Positions 9,886 through 17,695 of a stretch of 64,000 nt of DNA are shown here, one piece after another (the first letter of the stretch is position 1; every line of letters starts with the position of its first letter). The DNA comes from Phytohabitans maris (GTDB lineage Bacteria; Actinomycetota; Actinomycetes; Mycobacteriales; Micromonosporaceae), in assembly GCF_031085175.1 (NCBI RefSeq), contig NZ_JAVHUY010000005.1:1-64000 (forward strand), read 5' to 3'. The translations under genes and the position numbers were made by a program. Under the pieces are notes generated by a model. It searched no databases and had not been told where the DNA came from. It saw only the letters and a program-made list of their open reading frames with translations.

Positions 9886-10878
9886 CTACGAGACCGGCGG
9901 CGTCTCGCCGCCCGAGTGCGGGACCCGCTCGGCCGGGATGACCCCGAGCCGGCCCGCCTGGTAGTCCTCGAACGCCCGCACCAGCTCCTCGCGGGTGTTC
10001 ATCACGAACGGGCCGTAGTGGGCCACCGGCTCGCGGATCGGCTCACCACCCATGATGTACAGGTCCAGCGCCGGCGTGTGCGAGTCCTGCTTCTCGTCCG
10101 CCGTGACGCGCAGCGCCTCGCCCGGGCCGTGGACCGCCATCTGTCCGGTGTGGACCGGACGCCGGTCGGTGCCGACCGTGCCCCGGCCGCCCAGCACGTA
10201 CACCAGCGCGTTGTAGTCGCTGCGCCAGGGCAGGTCGAGCGCGGCGCCGGGCTGGAGCGTGACGTGCGCGATCGCGATCGGGGTGTGCGTGACGCCCGGG
10301 CCCTGGTGGCCGTCGATCTCACCGGCGATCACGCGGATCAGCGCGCCCCCGTCGGGCGTCGTCAGCAGGCTCGCCTCCCGGCCGCGGATGTCCTGGTAGC
10401 GCGGCGGGCTCATCTTCTTGACCCGGGGCAGGTTGACCCACAGTTGCAGGCCGTGAAAGAGGCCGCCGCTGACGACCAGGTGCTCCGGCGGCGCCTCGAT
10501 GTGCAGGATCCCGCTGCCGGCGGTCATCCACTGGGTGTCGCCGTCGGTGATGGTGCCACCGCCGCCGTTGGAGTCCTGGTGGTCGAAGATGCCGTCGATG
10601 ATGTACGTGACGGTCTCGAAGCCGCGGTGCGGGTGCCACGGCGTGCCCTTCGGCTCGCCCGGCGCGTAGTCGACCTCACCCATCTGATCGAGGTGGATGA
10701 ACGGGTCGAGCTCGGTCAGCGGCACCCCGGCGAAGGCCCGGCGGACCGGAAAGCCCTCGCCCTCGAAGCCGCTCGGCGCGGTGACCAGGCGGCGCACCGC
10801 GCGGTACTCGGTGGTCGCGGGGTCGAGCCTGGGGAGTCGGGGAAGGACGAGCACGTCGTCCACGGTGATGGCGGGCAT
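9886..10878 (-). CDS. pirin family protein
   Basis: A bicupin of 330 residues. The N-terminal cupin has the pirin signature 'PHRGFETVTYIIDG' with metal-ligand histidines ('HPHRGFE', 'FDHQDS') and 'GSGILHIEAPPEH'. The C-terminal cupin continues with 'LQLWVNLPRVKKMSPPRYQ'. Bacterial pirins include quercetin 2,3-dioxygenase and stress-linked proteins; the exact role is not readable. It lies 15 bp downstream of a MarR gene in the same direction, so the pair is probably one operon under MarR control, perhaps responding to quinones or phenolic compounds. Confidence 0.9.
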   Translation of the reverse strand: MPAITVDDVLVLPRLPRLDPATTEYRAVRRLVTAPSGFEGEGFPVRRAFAGVPLTELDPFIHLDQMGEVDYAPGEPKGTPWHPHRGFETVTYIIDGIFDHQDSNGGGGTITDGDTQWMTAGSGILHIEAPPEHLVVSGGLFHGLQLWVNLPRVKKMSPPRYQDIRGREASLLTTPDGGALIRVIAGEIDGHQGPGVTHTPIAIAHVTLQPGAALDLPWRSDYNALVYVLGGRGTVGTDRRPVHTGQMAVHGPGEALRVTADEKQDSHTPALDLYIMGGEPIREPVAHYGPFVMNTREELVRAFEDYQAGRLGVIPAERVPHSGGETPPVS

Positions 10879-10893
10879 GGTCTGTGCTCCTTT

Positions 10894-11364
10894 TTACTGG
10901 GTGACGCCGGACCGGGAAGCGCGCAGGCGCTCGCCGAGCCGGGTGAAGACGCGGGTGAGGACGGCGATCTCGGCCTCGTCGAGGTCGTCCACGAAGTGGG
11001 CGCGCACCGAGCGGAGGTGGTGCGGCGCGGCCTCGCGCAGCGTGCGCAGCCCCTCGGCGGTCAGCACGGCCTCGCTGCCCCGGCGGTCCTCCGGGCAGCT
11101 CTCGCGGGCCACCAGCCCGCGCTTTTCCATCGAACCGATCTGGTACGTCAAGCGGCTGGGCGAAAACACCAGGCGGCTGGCGAGCTCGCCCATCCGCAGG
11201 CGCCGGCCGGGTGCCTCGGAGAGCAGCACCAGCACGTGGTAGTCGGCGAAGGTCAGCCCGCTGTCGGCGCGCAGGTCGTCTTCGAGCTGGGTCATCAGCC
11301 GCTGGCTGGACTCGATGTACGCCCGCCAGCCGGCCATCTCCGTGGAAGTGAGCGGCTCGGCCAT
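10894..11364 (-). CDS. MarR family transcriptional regulator
   Basis: A 156-residue winged-helix repressor. The DNA-binding region is 'RMGELASRLVFSPSRLTYQIGSMEKRGLV', with the wing 'RESCPEDRRGSEAVLT'. Terminal helices form the dimer interface. It is the first gene of a two-gene unit with pirin and most likely autoregulates it. The sequence 'TYQIGSMEKRGLVARE' is close to MarR members that often accompany pirin or azoreductase genes. Confidence 0.9.
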   Translation of the reverse strand: MAEPLTSTEMAGWRAYIESSQRLMTQLEDDLRADSGLTFADYHVLVLLSEAPGRRLRMGELASRLVFSPSRLTYQIGSMEKRGLVARESCPEDRRGSEAVLTAEGLRTLREAAPHHLRSVRAHFVDDLDEAEIAVLTRVFTRLGERLRASRSGVTQ

Positions 11365-11414
11365 GCCCCCACGGTAGCTCTATTTCAGATTTGAACCAAC
11401 CGCCGCGATCCGCC

Positions 11415-11474
11415 CCCGTGATCAAAGCTCCCCCCACGTCGCTAGAACGACATGAGGGGAGCTTTGATCACGGG
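11415..11474. repeat. 50-nt GATC palindrome, copy 2
   Basis: Core 11420-11469, extended by CCCGT/ACGGG on both sides. The left arm has GATCAAAG where the other copies have GATCGAAG, and the right arm has the matching CTTTGATC, so the stem change is compensated. It lies 12 nt beyond the NAD kinase stop codon (minus strand) and upstream of marR. Confidence 0.85.
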
Positions 11475-11481
11475 CGGGCGG

Positions 11482-12342
11482 CTACCAGGCGCGGTCGACC
11501 TCGGTCGAGCCGGTCAGGCGGAGCTTGCGCTGGGCGCGCTGGTAGAACGTCGTGTGCCCGAGCCGCACCACGCTCGCCGCCCCCGGCACCGCGCAGACCT
11601 CGACCGTGTCGCCGGGGCAGAGGCGGCCGACCACCGAGCCGTCCGACTCGACCTCCAGGTCGCCGCTGGCCGGCAGCACCCGCAGGGCGACCTTTTCGCT
11701 CTCCGAGAGCACGAGCGCCCGGTTGTACGCCGAGTGCGGCGCCACCGGCGTCACCACCAGCCCCTGGGTCCGCGGCGAGACGATCGGGCCGCCGGCCGAG
11801 AAGCTGTAGGCCGTCGAGCCGGTCGGGGTCGCCACGATCAGCGCGTCGGCCACGTAGTGGATGAACGGGTGCCCCTCGACGAAAAGCTCGACCGCGGCCA
11901 TCGGCCCGCCCGGGCGGCGCACCAGCGCCACCTCGTTGAAGGCGAGCACCTCCTGGTCGTGGAAGCGGGACCGCACCGCGGACCGGGCCTCCACCGTGAA
12001 CCGCTTGTCGTCGATCGCGGAGAGCGCCTCGGGGAGCTGGGGGACGTCGATCTCGGCCAGGAAGCCGAGCCGCCCCAGGTTGACCCCGAGCACCGGCGCG
12101 CGCCCGCCGCAGGACAGGCGCATCGAGCGGAGCATGGTGCCGTCGCCGCCGAGGCTCACCACGAGGTCGGACTCCTCGGCCAGCTTTTCCGCCGGCACCG
12201 CGGTGGCGCCCTCGGTGCGGTCGACCTCCTCCGGCAACCCCAGGAGGGTGGCCTGGTGGCCGCGCACCCAGGCACTGATGGTCGACATGGCCGCCCGGCT
12301 GTCACGCTCTGGGTGCAGCACCAGCCCGACCGTGTGGATCAT
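11482..12342 (-). CDS. nadK: NAD kinase
   Basis: Phosphorylates NAD+ to NADP+. The 286-residue protein starts at ATG 12342 ('MIHTVGLVLHPERD') and shows the family motif 'VVSLGGDGTMLRSMRLSCG', the 'FNEVALVRR' segment (NE motif) and 'ADALIVATPTGSTAYSFSAGGPIV'. The longer open frame upstream to 12579 runs through the divergent DUF1684 gene and lacks family similarity. A 50-nt palindrome follows the stop codon. Confidence 0.93.
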   Translation of the reverse strand: MIHTVGLVLHPERDSRAAMSTISAWVRGHQATLLGLPEEVDRTEGATAVPAEKLAEESDLVVSLGGDGTMLRSMRLSCGGRAPVLGVNLGRLGFLAEIDVPQLPEALSAIDDKRFTVEARSAVRSRFHDQEVLAFNEVALVRRPGGPMAAVELFVEGHPFIHYVADALIVATPTGSTAYSFSAGGPIVSPRTQGLVVTPVAPHSAYNRALVLSESEKVALRVLPASGDLEVESDGSVVGRLCPGDTVEVCAVPGAASVVRLGHTTFYQRAQRKLRLTGSTEVDRAW

Positions 12343-12458
12343 CGGGGTGTCCGGGAAGTCACGGACAAACGGTATCAGCGTCGGCCGCTGAGTCGTGGGC
12401 GCAAAATAGTGCCTCATCCGCCGTGAATACGTTCGATGGACGGTTAGGGTTCGAGAGC

Positions 12459-13043
12459 GTGGAGATTCTGGATCTGGCGGATTGGCGCGAGCGCGTCGCC
12501 CGCCTGTACCTCTCCGGGCTCGACCTGGGCGGATTCCGCTCGGCCCGGGATCGGTTGCTCGCCACACACGCACAGTCACCGATCCCGCCGGCCGAGCGCG
12601 CCGCCTTCGCGGGGCTCCGGTACTTTCCGGAAAACCCGACCGCCGTGGTCGAGGCGCCCCTCGAACCGGCGGGCGGCACGATCGAGATCGACACCGGCGG
12701 CCCGGACGGCGTGGTCCGGTACCGGCGGGTGGCGCGCGCGGTCACGCCGTGGGGCCCGCTGACGCTCTTCTGGATCGAGGCGTACGGGGGCGGGCTCTTC
12801 CTGCCGTTCCGCGACGGCACGTACGGGTCGATGACGTACGGCGCCGGGCGGTACCTGACGGACACCGTGAAGGGCACTTTCGGGCGGGGCGTGGTGGCGC
12901 TGGCGGGCAGCCGGCTGCGGCTCGACTTCAACTACGCGTACAACCCGAGCTGCGCGTACGACGACCGGTGGGCCTGCCCGCTGGCTCCGGAGGAGAACCG
13001 GCTCACCGACCCGATCGAGGCGGGCGAGCTCACGTACCACTGA
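12459..13043 (+). CDS. DUF1684 domain protein
   Basis: A 194-residue protein that is almost entirely a DUF1684 domain. The conserved C-terminal part is visible: 'GAGRYLTDTV', 'LRLDFNYAYNPSCAYDDR' and 'CPLAPEENRL'. The family has no established function; the repeated Cys (two) and Asp/Tyr pattern may bind a ligand or metal, which is speculation. GTG 12459 with a GAGAG upstream gives the usual domain start; GTG 12423 is an alternative. It is divergent from NAD kinase. Confidence 0.8.
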   Translation: MEILDLADWRERVARLYLSGLDLGGFRSARDRLLATHAQSPIPPAERAAFAGLRYFPENPTAVVEAPLEPAGGTIEIDTGGPDGVVRYRRVARAVTPWGPLTLFWIEAYGGGLFLPFRDGTYGSMTYGAGRYLTDTVKGTFGRGVVALAGSRLRLDFNYAYNPSCAYDDRWACPLAPEENRLTDPIEAGELTYH

Positions 13044-13101
13044 GGTTCAGGCGATTGATCACGCCGTCGGCGGGCCGGTCCCCGCGCAACGCGCTCGGCG
13101 G

Positions 13102-13518
13102 TCAACGCAGGCTGATCACGGCGACCGGAAACCTCCGGTCCGTCTTCTTCTCGTACTCGGCGGCGTCCGGCCAGTACGCGCGCCACACGCCGTACAACCG
13201 GTCCCAGTCGTCGTCACGGCCGGGGCGGACCACGCGGTTGTCCGCCTGCACCGTGTCCGCGCCCAGTTCGACGGTGACCGGGCCGTCGATGGCCTCCAGG
13301 TTGGCGACCCACTGCGGGTCGTGCGGCGCACCGCCCGCGCTGCCGCAGACGATGTACGAGTCACCGTACGGTGCCGCGACAAGCGGATGGACGAACTGCT
13401 TGCCGGACTTGCGACCGCGAACGTGCAGCAAGAGCGTCGTCTTGCCCTCCCAGTGACCGCCGAGCACGCCGTCGTTGGTCCTGAAGTTCACGATCACCGT
13501 GTCGTTGAACGAAGCCAT
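13102..13518 (-). CDS. Ddn-like F420-dependent nitroreductase family protein
   Basis: A 138-residue split-barrel protein of the deazaflavin-dependent nitroreductase (Ddn/AclJ) family. The family signatures 'LLHVRGRKSGK', 'VCGSAGGAPHDPQWVANLEA' and 'DDWDRLYGVWRAYWPDAAEYEKKTDRRFPV' are present in pieces. Such proteins use reduced F420 or bind it; substrates include quinones and nitro compounds. ATG 13518 is chosen; it overlaps the ATG of the divergent downstream gene by two bases on the other strand. Confidence 0.85.
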   Translation of the reverse strand: MASFNDTVIVNFRTNDGVLGGHWEGKTTLLLHVRGRKSGKQFVHPLVAAPYGDSYIVCGSAGGAPHDPQWVANLEAIDGPVTVELGADTVQADNRVVRPGRDDDWDRLYGVWRAYWPDAAEYEKKTDRRFPVAVISLR

Positions 13519-14317
13519 GTCACGTACGTTAGTTGACAGCGGGAATTTCCACCTGTGGCTGGTCGGGCTCCTGGCCACCCTGCGCGGGCACCGGGACGCG
13601 GCGCTGGGCCGGCAGCGGCCGGAAAGCGAACCCGCCCACCATCGCGTTGCCGAGGCCGAGGCACATCTGCAAATGATGCGGAGTGAACACGCCGCGACGC
13701 TGGCACGGCTGAGCGAGCTTGCCTCGGCACCGGCGGCCTATCGGGCCGTCCTGGCCGAATACCGGCAGTTGAGCGAGTCGGGCGACCCGCGCGCGGTGCG
13801 ATTGCTCGATCTGGCCGATGAGCGGGGGCGGCTCAATGGAGAACTGGAAGACTTGGACAAGGCGCTGCGGGCGGCCGAGGCCGCTCGGGACGCATTGGAG
13901 GCGGTCGATCGCGGGCTCGGGCGTGCTTCGGGCTGGTCGGCTCTCGACATGTTCTCTCGCGGCGCACCGGTTGAGGCGATCAAGTACACCTACGTCGACG
14001 GAGCGAAGGACGTGGCGGCGCACGCCGATCGTTGCCTGGCGGTGCTGCGCAACGAGCTGGCCGATCTGGAGCACGTGCCGCCCGCCAGCGCCCATCTGTC
14101 CGTGGACGCGACGACCTGGTTTCTCGATGCCGGGTGGGAGGCGGCCGTTACCGATGTCGCGGTGGACGGGCGGATCGAGAATGCCCGGGACAATATCGCC
14201 GTGTGGATGTACCGGGTCAGACGGGCACGGGAACGGCTGGAGCAACGGGTGGCCGACACCCGTGACCGGCTGGCCTCGATCGAGGCCGAACGCGGCGTGC
14301 TCCTCGCCGACCCGTGA
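13517..14317 (+). CDS. conserved hypothetical coiled-coil protein
   Basis: A 266-residue protein not assigned to a named family. Residues about 60-150 are charged and leucine-rich ('LNGELEDLDKALRAAEAARDALEAV' region) and should form coiled coils, as should the last 40 residues. Between them lies a conserved-looking stretch with 'WSALDMFSRG', 'IKYTYVDGAKDVAAHADR' and 'WFLDAGW'. There is no signal peptide or membrane segment. Several start codons are possible; ATG 13517 is the first strong candidate and overlaps the start codon of the divergent Ddn-like gene. It ends 18 bp before the convergent lsr2. Confidence 0.6.
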   Translation: MSRTLVDSGNFHLWLVGLLATLRGHRDAALGRQRPESEPAHHRVAEAEAHLQMMRSEHAATLARLSELASAPAAYRAVLAEYRQLSESGDPRAVRLLDLADERGRLNGELEDLDKALRAAEAARDALEAVDRGLGRASGWSALDMFSRGAPVEAIKYTYVDGAKDVAAHADRCLAVLRNELADLEHVPPASAHLSVDATTWFLDAGWEAAVTDVAVDGRIENARDNIAVWMYRVRRARERLEQRVADTRDRLASIEAERGVLLADP

Positions 14318-14335
14318 ACGTCAGCCCGCGGATGG

Positions 14336-14680
14336 TCAGCGGTTGGCGTGGAAAGCCTTGACGACCGATGCCGGGATGCGGCCTCGGTCGGAAACCTCGT
14401 AGCCGTTCTTGGTCGCCCATTCCCGGATGGCTTGATTCTGATCCCGGTTCGTCCGGGTGGGCGGTGTCCCGGCGCGAGATCCGATCCGGCTGCTGCCACT
14501 GGTGCGGCCGACCCTGGACGCGGCTGTCAGGTATGGTTCGAGCGCCTTGCGGAGCTTCCCGGCATTCTTGTCGGACAGGTCGATCGTGTAGTTGGCTCCG
14601 TCGAGGCCGAACTCGATGGTCCGGTCGGCCTCACCGCCGTCGAGGTCGTCGGTCAGCACCGTGATAACTTGCTTCGCCAT
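14336..14680 (-). CDS. lsr2: Lsr2-type nucleoid-associated protein
   Basis: A 114-residue H-NS-like xenogeneic silencer of actinobacteria. The N-terminal oligomerisation domain ('[20 protein letters not shown]', then '[15 protein letters not shown]') is joined by a basic linker to a C-terminal DNA-binding domain. That domain is '[20 protein letters not shown]' followed by 'IPASVVKAF', with the RGR-type AT-hook motif. It binds AT-rich DNA and represses acquired genes. Actinomycetes usually have more than one copy; this one sits beside a decayed region and the RiPP cluster. Confidence 0.93.
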   Translation of the reverse strand: MAKQVITVLTDDLDGGEADRTIEFGLDGANYTIDLSDKNAGKLRKALEPYLTAASRVGRTSGSSRIGSRAGTPPTRTNRDQNQAIREWATKNGYEVSDRGRIPASVVKAFHANR

Positions 14681-15010
14681 GATGTCACTCCCCGCAAAGG
14701 TGGCATGAGCGCCCGATTGGAAACGTAGTTCCGACTACCATAACCGCCGCTCGTATTGCCTTGGTCGGTGCAACGACGAGAATTTCATTTCGAGCGCTCC
14801 GCGGTCCGCCTTCACCCAGTGGTTTCCATCACCCTCCGTAGCGCTCAAACGCTTCGTCCCCGTCTGACGGGTTGGGCAATACTCGCTGGATGTCTTCGGA
14901 GCGGCCGACCATCATCCGCGCGCTGCTGCCCCACACGCCCTACGGCGGCTTCTGGTCGACAAGGATGCACGTGACCGCGAGCGAAACAAACGACACGGGA
15001 ATGGCGCGAC

Positions 15011-15157
15011 ATGGTCGACCTGATTCCGGAGGATCGGACCATCCGGCAGGCGACCGACGCCGACTACCGATACGTCGGCGTTGATACGACTGGTCTGGAC
15101 GTCGCCGAAACCGTGCGACGGATCCGGGCCGCTATCCCGGAGGTCTATGCCGAGTAG
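15011..15157 (+). pseudogene. remnant of a P-loop kinase-like gene
   Basis: A 48-codon frame with coding-like composition. It ends 'YRYVGVDTTGLDVAETVRRI', which resembles the C-terminus of AAA_33/cytidylate-kinase-like proteins, where a 'DTTGLSxEE' strand-helix is common. Related-looking residues continue upstream in the same frame for about 10 codons ('TREWRDMVDLIPED') before a stop, and a further stretch near 14890-14990 lies in another frame. This suggests a decayed gene with frameshifts. No start or ribosome binding site was seen. The assignment is tentative. Confidence 0.4.
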
Positions 15158-15362
15158 GGGCGTTCCGCGACATTCGATGGCGTGGCTATCGGCGAGTCGC
15201 TCACCGAGGAACAGTTCGCGGTGATCGTGGTCGGGGTAAGAGGAGGCGGGTCCGGGCCGAGGCAACGACGGCGAAGGACCACCCGCACATCCGGTGCCGG
15301 GTTGGGCGGCGGGTGCGACCGTGACGGGGCGGGGGGACCGGCGCGCCGGGGAGCAGCGCCGC

Positions 15363-15376
15363 ATGACGAACGTCAT
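15363..15376. promoter_or_regulatory. ATGAC-N4-GTCAT palindrome, promoter 1
   Basis: A perfect inverted repeat, ATGAC-GAAC-GTCAT, lies about 100 bp upstream of the leader hairpin of the first precursor gene. The same arms occur at 30833-30846 before the second precursor unit. Spaced 5-bp inverted repeats are typical of NarL/LuxR response-regulator sites, and two such regulators are encoded in the cluster. Operator function is inferred. Confidence 0.6.
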
Positions 15377-15465
15377 GGGTGCAGACGTGTATCGGCGCAC
15401 TTCCGAACCGGGAGGCGAGGTCGCAGACTGATGACCACCGACTAAACGGCTGACCAGACGAAGAT

Positions 15466-15494
15466 CGCTGCGGGCAGTCCAGATGCCCGCAGCG
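15466..15494 (+). promoter_or_regulatory. conserved leader hairpin, unit 1
   Basis: CGCTGCGGGC and GCCCGCAGCG pair perfectly around the loop AGTCCAGAT. The hairpin lies 66 nt before the first precursor start codon. A hairpin with the same 9-nt loop but a different stem lies at 30932-30954 before the second unit. It could act in the 5' leader RNA or as a DNA site. Confidence 0.6.
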
Positions 15495-15560
15495 CTACTT
15501 GGATGGTAACCCGAACATCAGAGGTCACGCATGCCTCCGGTCGAACAAGGGAGAGTCGCC

Positions 15561-15806
15561 ATGTCCGACGCGCCGACCGTCACCTCCCCGCCGAACGCCG
15601 ACACCCGGACCGAGGACAGGACGCGCGCGCAGCGACTGGTCGCCGCCTGGCTCGCCGGCACCGCCACCCCGCCCGAGGACGACCTGCGGATCGAGCCGCT
15701 GCGGGGCGACGCGGGCAGCGAGCTCTGCTTCTGCGCCGGCACGTTCTGCTGGCCGCCCGTTCCCCCGACCGGCGGGCAGCAACACGCCCGCAACGACACG
15801 GAGTAA
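15561..15806 (+). CDS. RiPP precursor peptide A
   Basis: An 81-residue peptide at the head of the biosynthetic operon. ATG 15561 has GGGAGAG upstream. The leader contains 'RTRAQRLVAAWLAG', similar to the first helix of the nitrile-hydratase-type leaders of precursors B and C. It ends in 'DDLRIEPLRGDAGS', which matches the D-L/V-x-hydrophobic-E-x-L...AG pattern also present in B and C and typical for C39-peptidase cleavage. The predicted core after AG is rich in modifiable residues, 'SELCFCAGTFCWPPVPPTGG' plus a tail: three Cys, one Ser, two Thr and aromatic residues. The P450 gene starts 3 bp after its stop. It is likely processed by YcaO, LanM and P450 enzymes and exported by the ABC genes; the final structure cannot be predicted. 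Confidence 0.75.
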   Translation: MSDAPTVTSPPNADTRTEDRTRAQRLVAAWLAGTATPPEDDLRIEPLRGDAGSELCFCAGTFCWPPVPPTGGQQHARNDTE

Positions 15807-15809
15807 CCC

Positions 15810-17003
15810 GTGGCCGCCCCACCTGCCGCTTCGGCCCTGGAGCCAGCGGCACGATCCTTCCTGCGCGGAAAACAATCGAGCAGCGCCTACCGGCTGCCGG
15901 CCGAGGCGCCGGTCCTGCCTACAGTGGACGGTTGGGTGATCTCCGGCCACCCGGAGGTGTGCCGCCTCGCCGGTGACCGCCGGCTCGTCATCGATCCCCG
16001 TGCCGGCGACCCGCCGGTGCCGCTGACCCAGTCCGAGCGGTTGGAGTCCGTCCTCGCCCGCATGCTCAACTTCCGCGACGGGGCCGACCACGCCCGGCTG
16101 CGGCGGCTGGCGACCGTCGCGTTCAGCGCCCGCCGCGCCAACGCCGTGGCGGAGACCGTCGCGGCGGTGGTGGGCGACTTGGCCGACGCCGCCCTCGCGC
16201 GGGGTGAGTTCGACGCGGTCGCCGACGTCGGCGTCCCGTTGCCGGTACGGACGACGTGCGCCCTGCTCGACATCCCGCGCGCGGACCGGCAGCAGGTGGC
16301 CGACTGGTCGACGGCGATGAGCGCCCAGCTGTTCACGTTCAAGCAGCCGCCGGACGCCGTCGAAGCGGTGGAGCGCCAGCTCGCCGAGCTCACCGGCTAC
16401 ATCGACGACCTGGCCCGTCACCGGCGGCGCGGAGACCTCGTCGCGGACCTGCACGCGGCGCTCGACCACGACGAGTTCGTGGCTTTCGTCGTGCTGCTGT
16501 TCATGAACGGCCTGGAGACGGTCACCGCCGGCATCGCCCGCGCGATCGGCGCCCTGGCCTGGCAACCCGGCCTGGCCGACCGGATCCGGCGGGACCCCGG
16601 ATCGGCGGGCGACGTCTTCGCCGAGCTGATGCGGCTGCACAGCCCGGTCCGGCTGGGCGCGCGCCGGGCGGCGGAGCCCATCGACGCGATACCGCGGGGG
16701 GCACCGGTGTTCCTCGCATGGTCACTGGCGAACCGGGATCCGCGGGTCTTCACCGATCCGGACACGTTCCGTCCCGGCCGGCCGGGACGGAGCCTCGCGT
16801 TCGGTGCCGGCCCGCACCACTGCCTCGGCGCGGCGCTGGCGGGGCAACAGGGTGCGGCGGTCCTGCGGGCGTTCGCGACGCGGGCCCGGCTCACCTGCCG
16901 CACCGACGAGGCCGGCACACCCCGGCTGCCCGGCGCGGCCATTGACGGATTCTCGGCGCTGCGCGTCGTCGCGGAGCCACTGATGGTGGGAGTGACGCGA
17001 TGA
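15810..17003 (+). CDS. cytochrome P450, RiPP tailoring
   Basis: A 397-residue soluble P450. Diagnostic motifs: I-helix 'LLFMNGLETVTAGIARAIG' (GxET in place of GxDTT), K-helix ExxR in 'FAELMRLHSPVR', and the haem loop 'FGAGPHHCLGAALAGQQ' with the axial cysteine. It starts at GTG 15810, 3 bp after the precursor stop, and its stop overlaps the ATG of the next gene. P450s in RiPP clusters hydroxylate or cross-link aromatic residues; the Phe/Trp-containing core of precursor A is a plausible target. Redox partners are not in the cluster. Confidence 0.92.
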   Translation: MAAPPAASALEPAARSFLRGKQSSSAYRLPAEAPVLPTVDGWVISGHPEVCRLAGDRRLVIDPRAGDPPVPLTQSERLESVLARMLNFRDGADHARLRRLATVAFSARRANAVAETVAAVVGDLADAALARGEFDAVADVGVPLPVRTTCALLDIPRADRQQVADWSTAMSAQLFTFKQPPDAVEAVERQLAELTGYIDDLARHRRRGDLVADLHAALDHDEFVAFVVLLFMNGLETVTAGIARAIGALAWQPGLADRIRRDPGSAGDVFAELMRLHSPVRLGARRAAEPIDAIPRGAPVFLAWSLANRDPRVFTDPDTFRPGRPGRSLAFGAGPHHCLGAALAGQQGAAVLRAFATRARLTCRTDEAGTPRLPGAAIDGFSALRVVAEPLMVGVTR

Positions 17004-17695
17004 CACGTAAGGTGGCGGAACTCGACGAGGTCGTCCACCTGACGACGCGCCGGGTGTGGGCGACCCTGACCGCGGTGCTGGTCCTTTTCGGCGCGCTGGT
17101 CACGTGGGGACTGCTGGCCCGCGTCGAGTCCACAGTAGAGCTTGACGGCATGCTTGTCGCCGGTGCCGGCCCGACGCTCGTGACCGCGCCGGCCGCGGCG
17201 ACGGTGGTGTCGTCACCACAGGTCGGCTCGGCGGTCCAGGCCGGCGCGGACCTGATCGTCCTCGACGTCGCCGGCGAGCGCCGCGTGGTCACCAGCCCGG
17301 TCGCCGGTGCGGTGTCGTCGGTCGCGGTGCGACCCGGCAGTCCGGTATCCGGCGGGGAGGTGCTCGCCACCGTCGAGCCCGCCGGCGCGCGCCTCGGCGC
17401 GGTCCTCCTGCTCGACGCCGCGAACATGGCTACCGTACCCACGGGCACGAAGGTACGGGGCGCCGGATTGAGCGGCCGGGTTACCGCCGTCGAGCCGTAC
17501 CCGGTGCGGGCCGACGACCTTGCCGCGCGGTTCGGCCAACGGTCCCTGCCCGGCGACGGGCAGCGGCTGGTCCGTGCCGTCCACGTCGACCTCGGCCTGC
17601 CGGCCCGGGCCGGTGCGACGTTGACCCCGGTACGCCTGGACCTGGTGCTGGGCGAGCGGCGCCCGGCCGATCTACTGTGGCACGGCGGTGCCTGA
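17000..17695 (+). CDS. HlyD-like adaptor of NHLM export system
   Basis: A 231-residue membrane-anchored protein with one transmembrane segment ('VWATLTAVLVLFGALVTWGLL', about residues 19-39) and a biotinyl-lipoyl-like hairpin ('VTAPAAATVVSS', 'VVTSPVAGAVSSVAVRPGSP', 'GEVLATVEP'). It resembles the short HlyD-family proteins that accompany the NHLM bacteriocin exporters. In a Gram-positive cell it may link the ABC transporter to the outer face of the membrane. ATG 17000 overlaps the P450 stop (ATGA) and its stop overlaps the next start (TGATG), so the genes are translationally coupled. Confidence 0.8.
   Translation: MTRKVAELDEVVHLTTRRVWATLTAVLVLFGALVTWGLLARVESTVELDGMLVAGAGPTLVTAPAAATVVSSPQVGSAVQAGADLIVLDVAGERRVVTSPVAGAVSSVAVRPGSPVSGGEVLATVEPAGARLGAVLLLDAANMATVPTGTKVRGAGLSGRVTAVEPYPVRADDLAARFGQRSLPGDGQRLVRAVHVDLGLPARAGATLTPVRLDLVLGERRPADLLWHGGA

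Larger units (their letters stand above)
14681..15560. other. 880-bp largely non-coding region
   Basis: The region between lsr2 and the first precursor gene. It contains a small remnant frame (15011-15157), an ATGAC-N4-GTCAT palindrome (15363-15376) and a hairpin (15466-15494). Around 14785-14850 there is a separated inverted repeat GAGCGCT/AGCGCTC. GC content dips locally near 14735-14800. No further gene was recognised. Confidence 0.6.
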
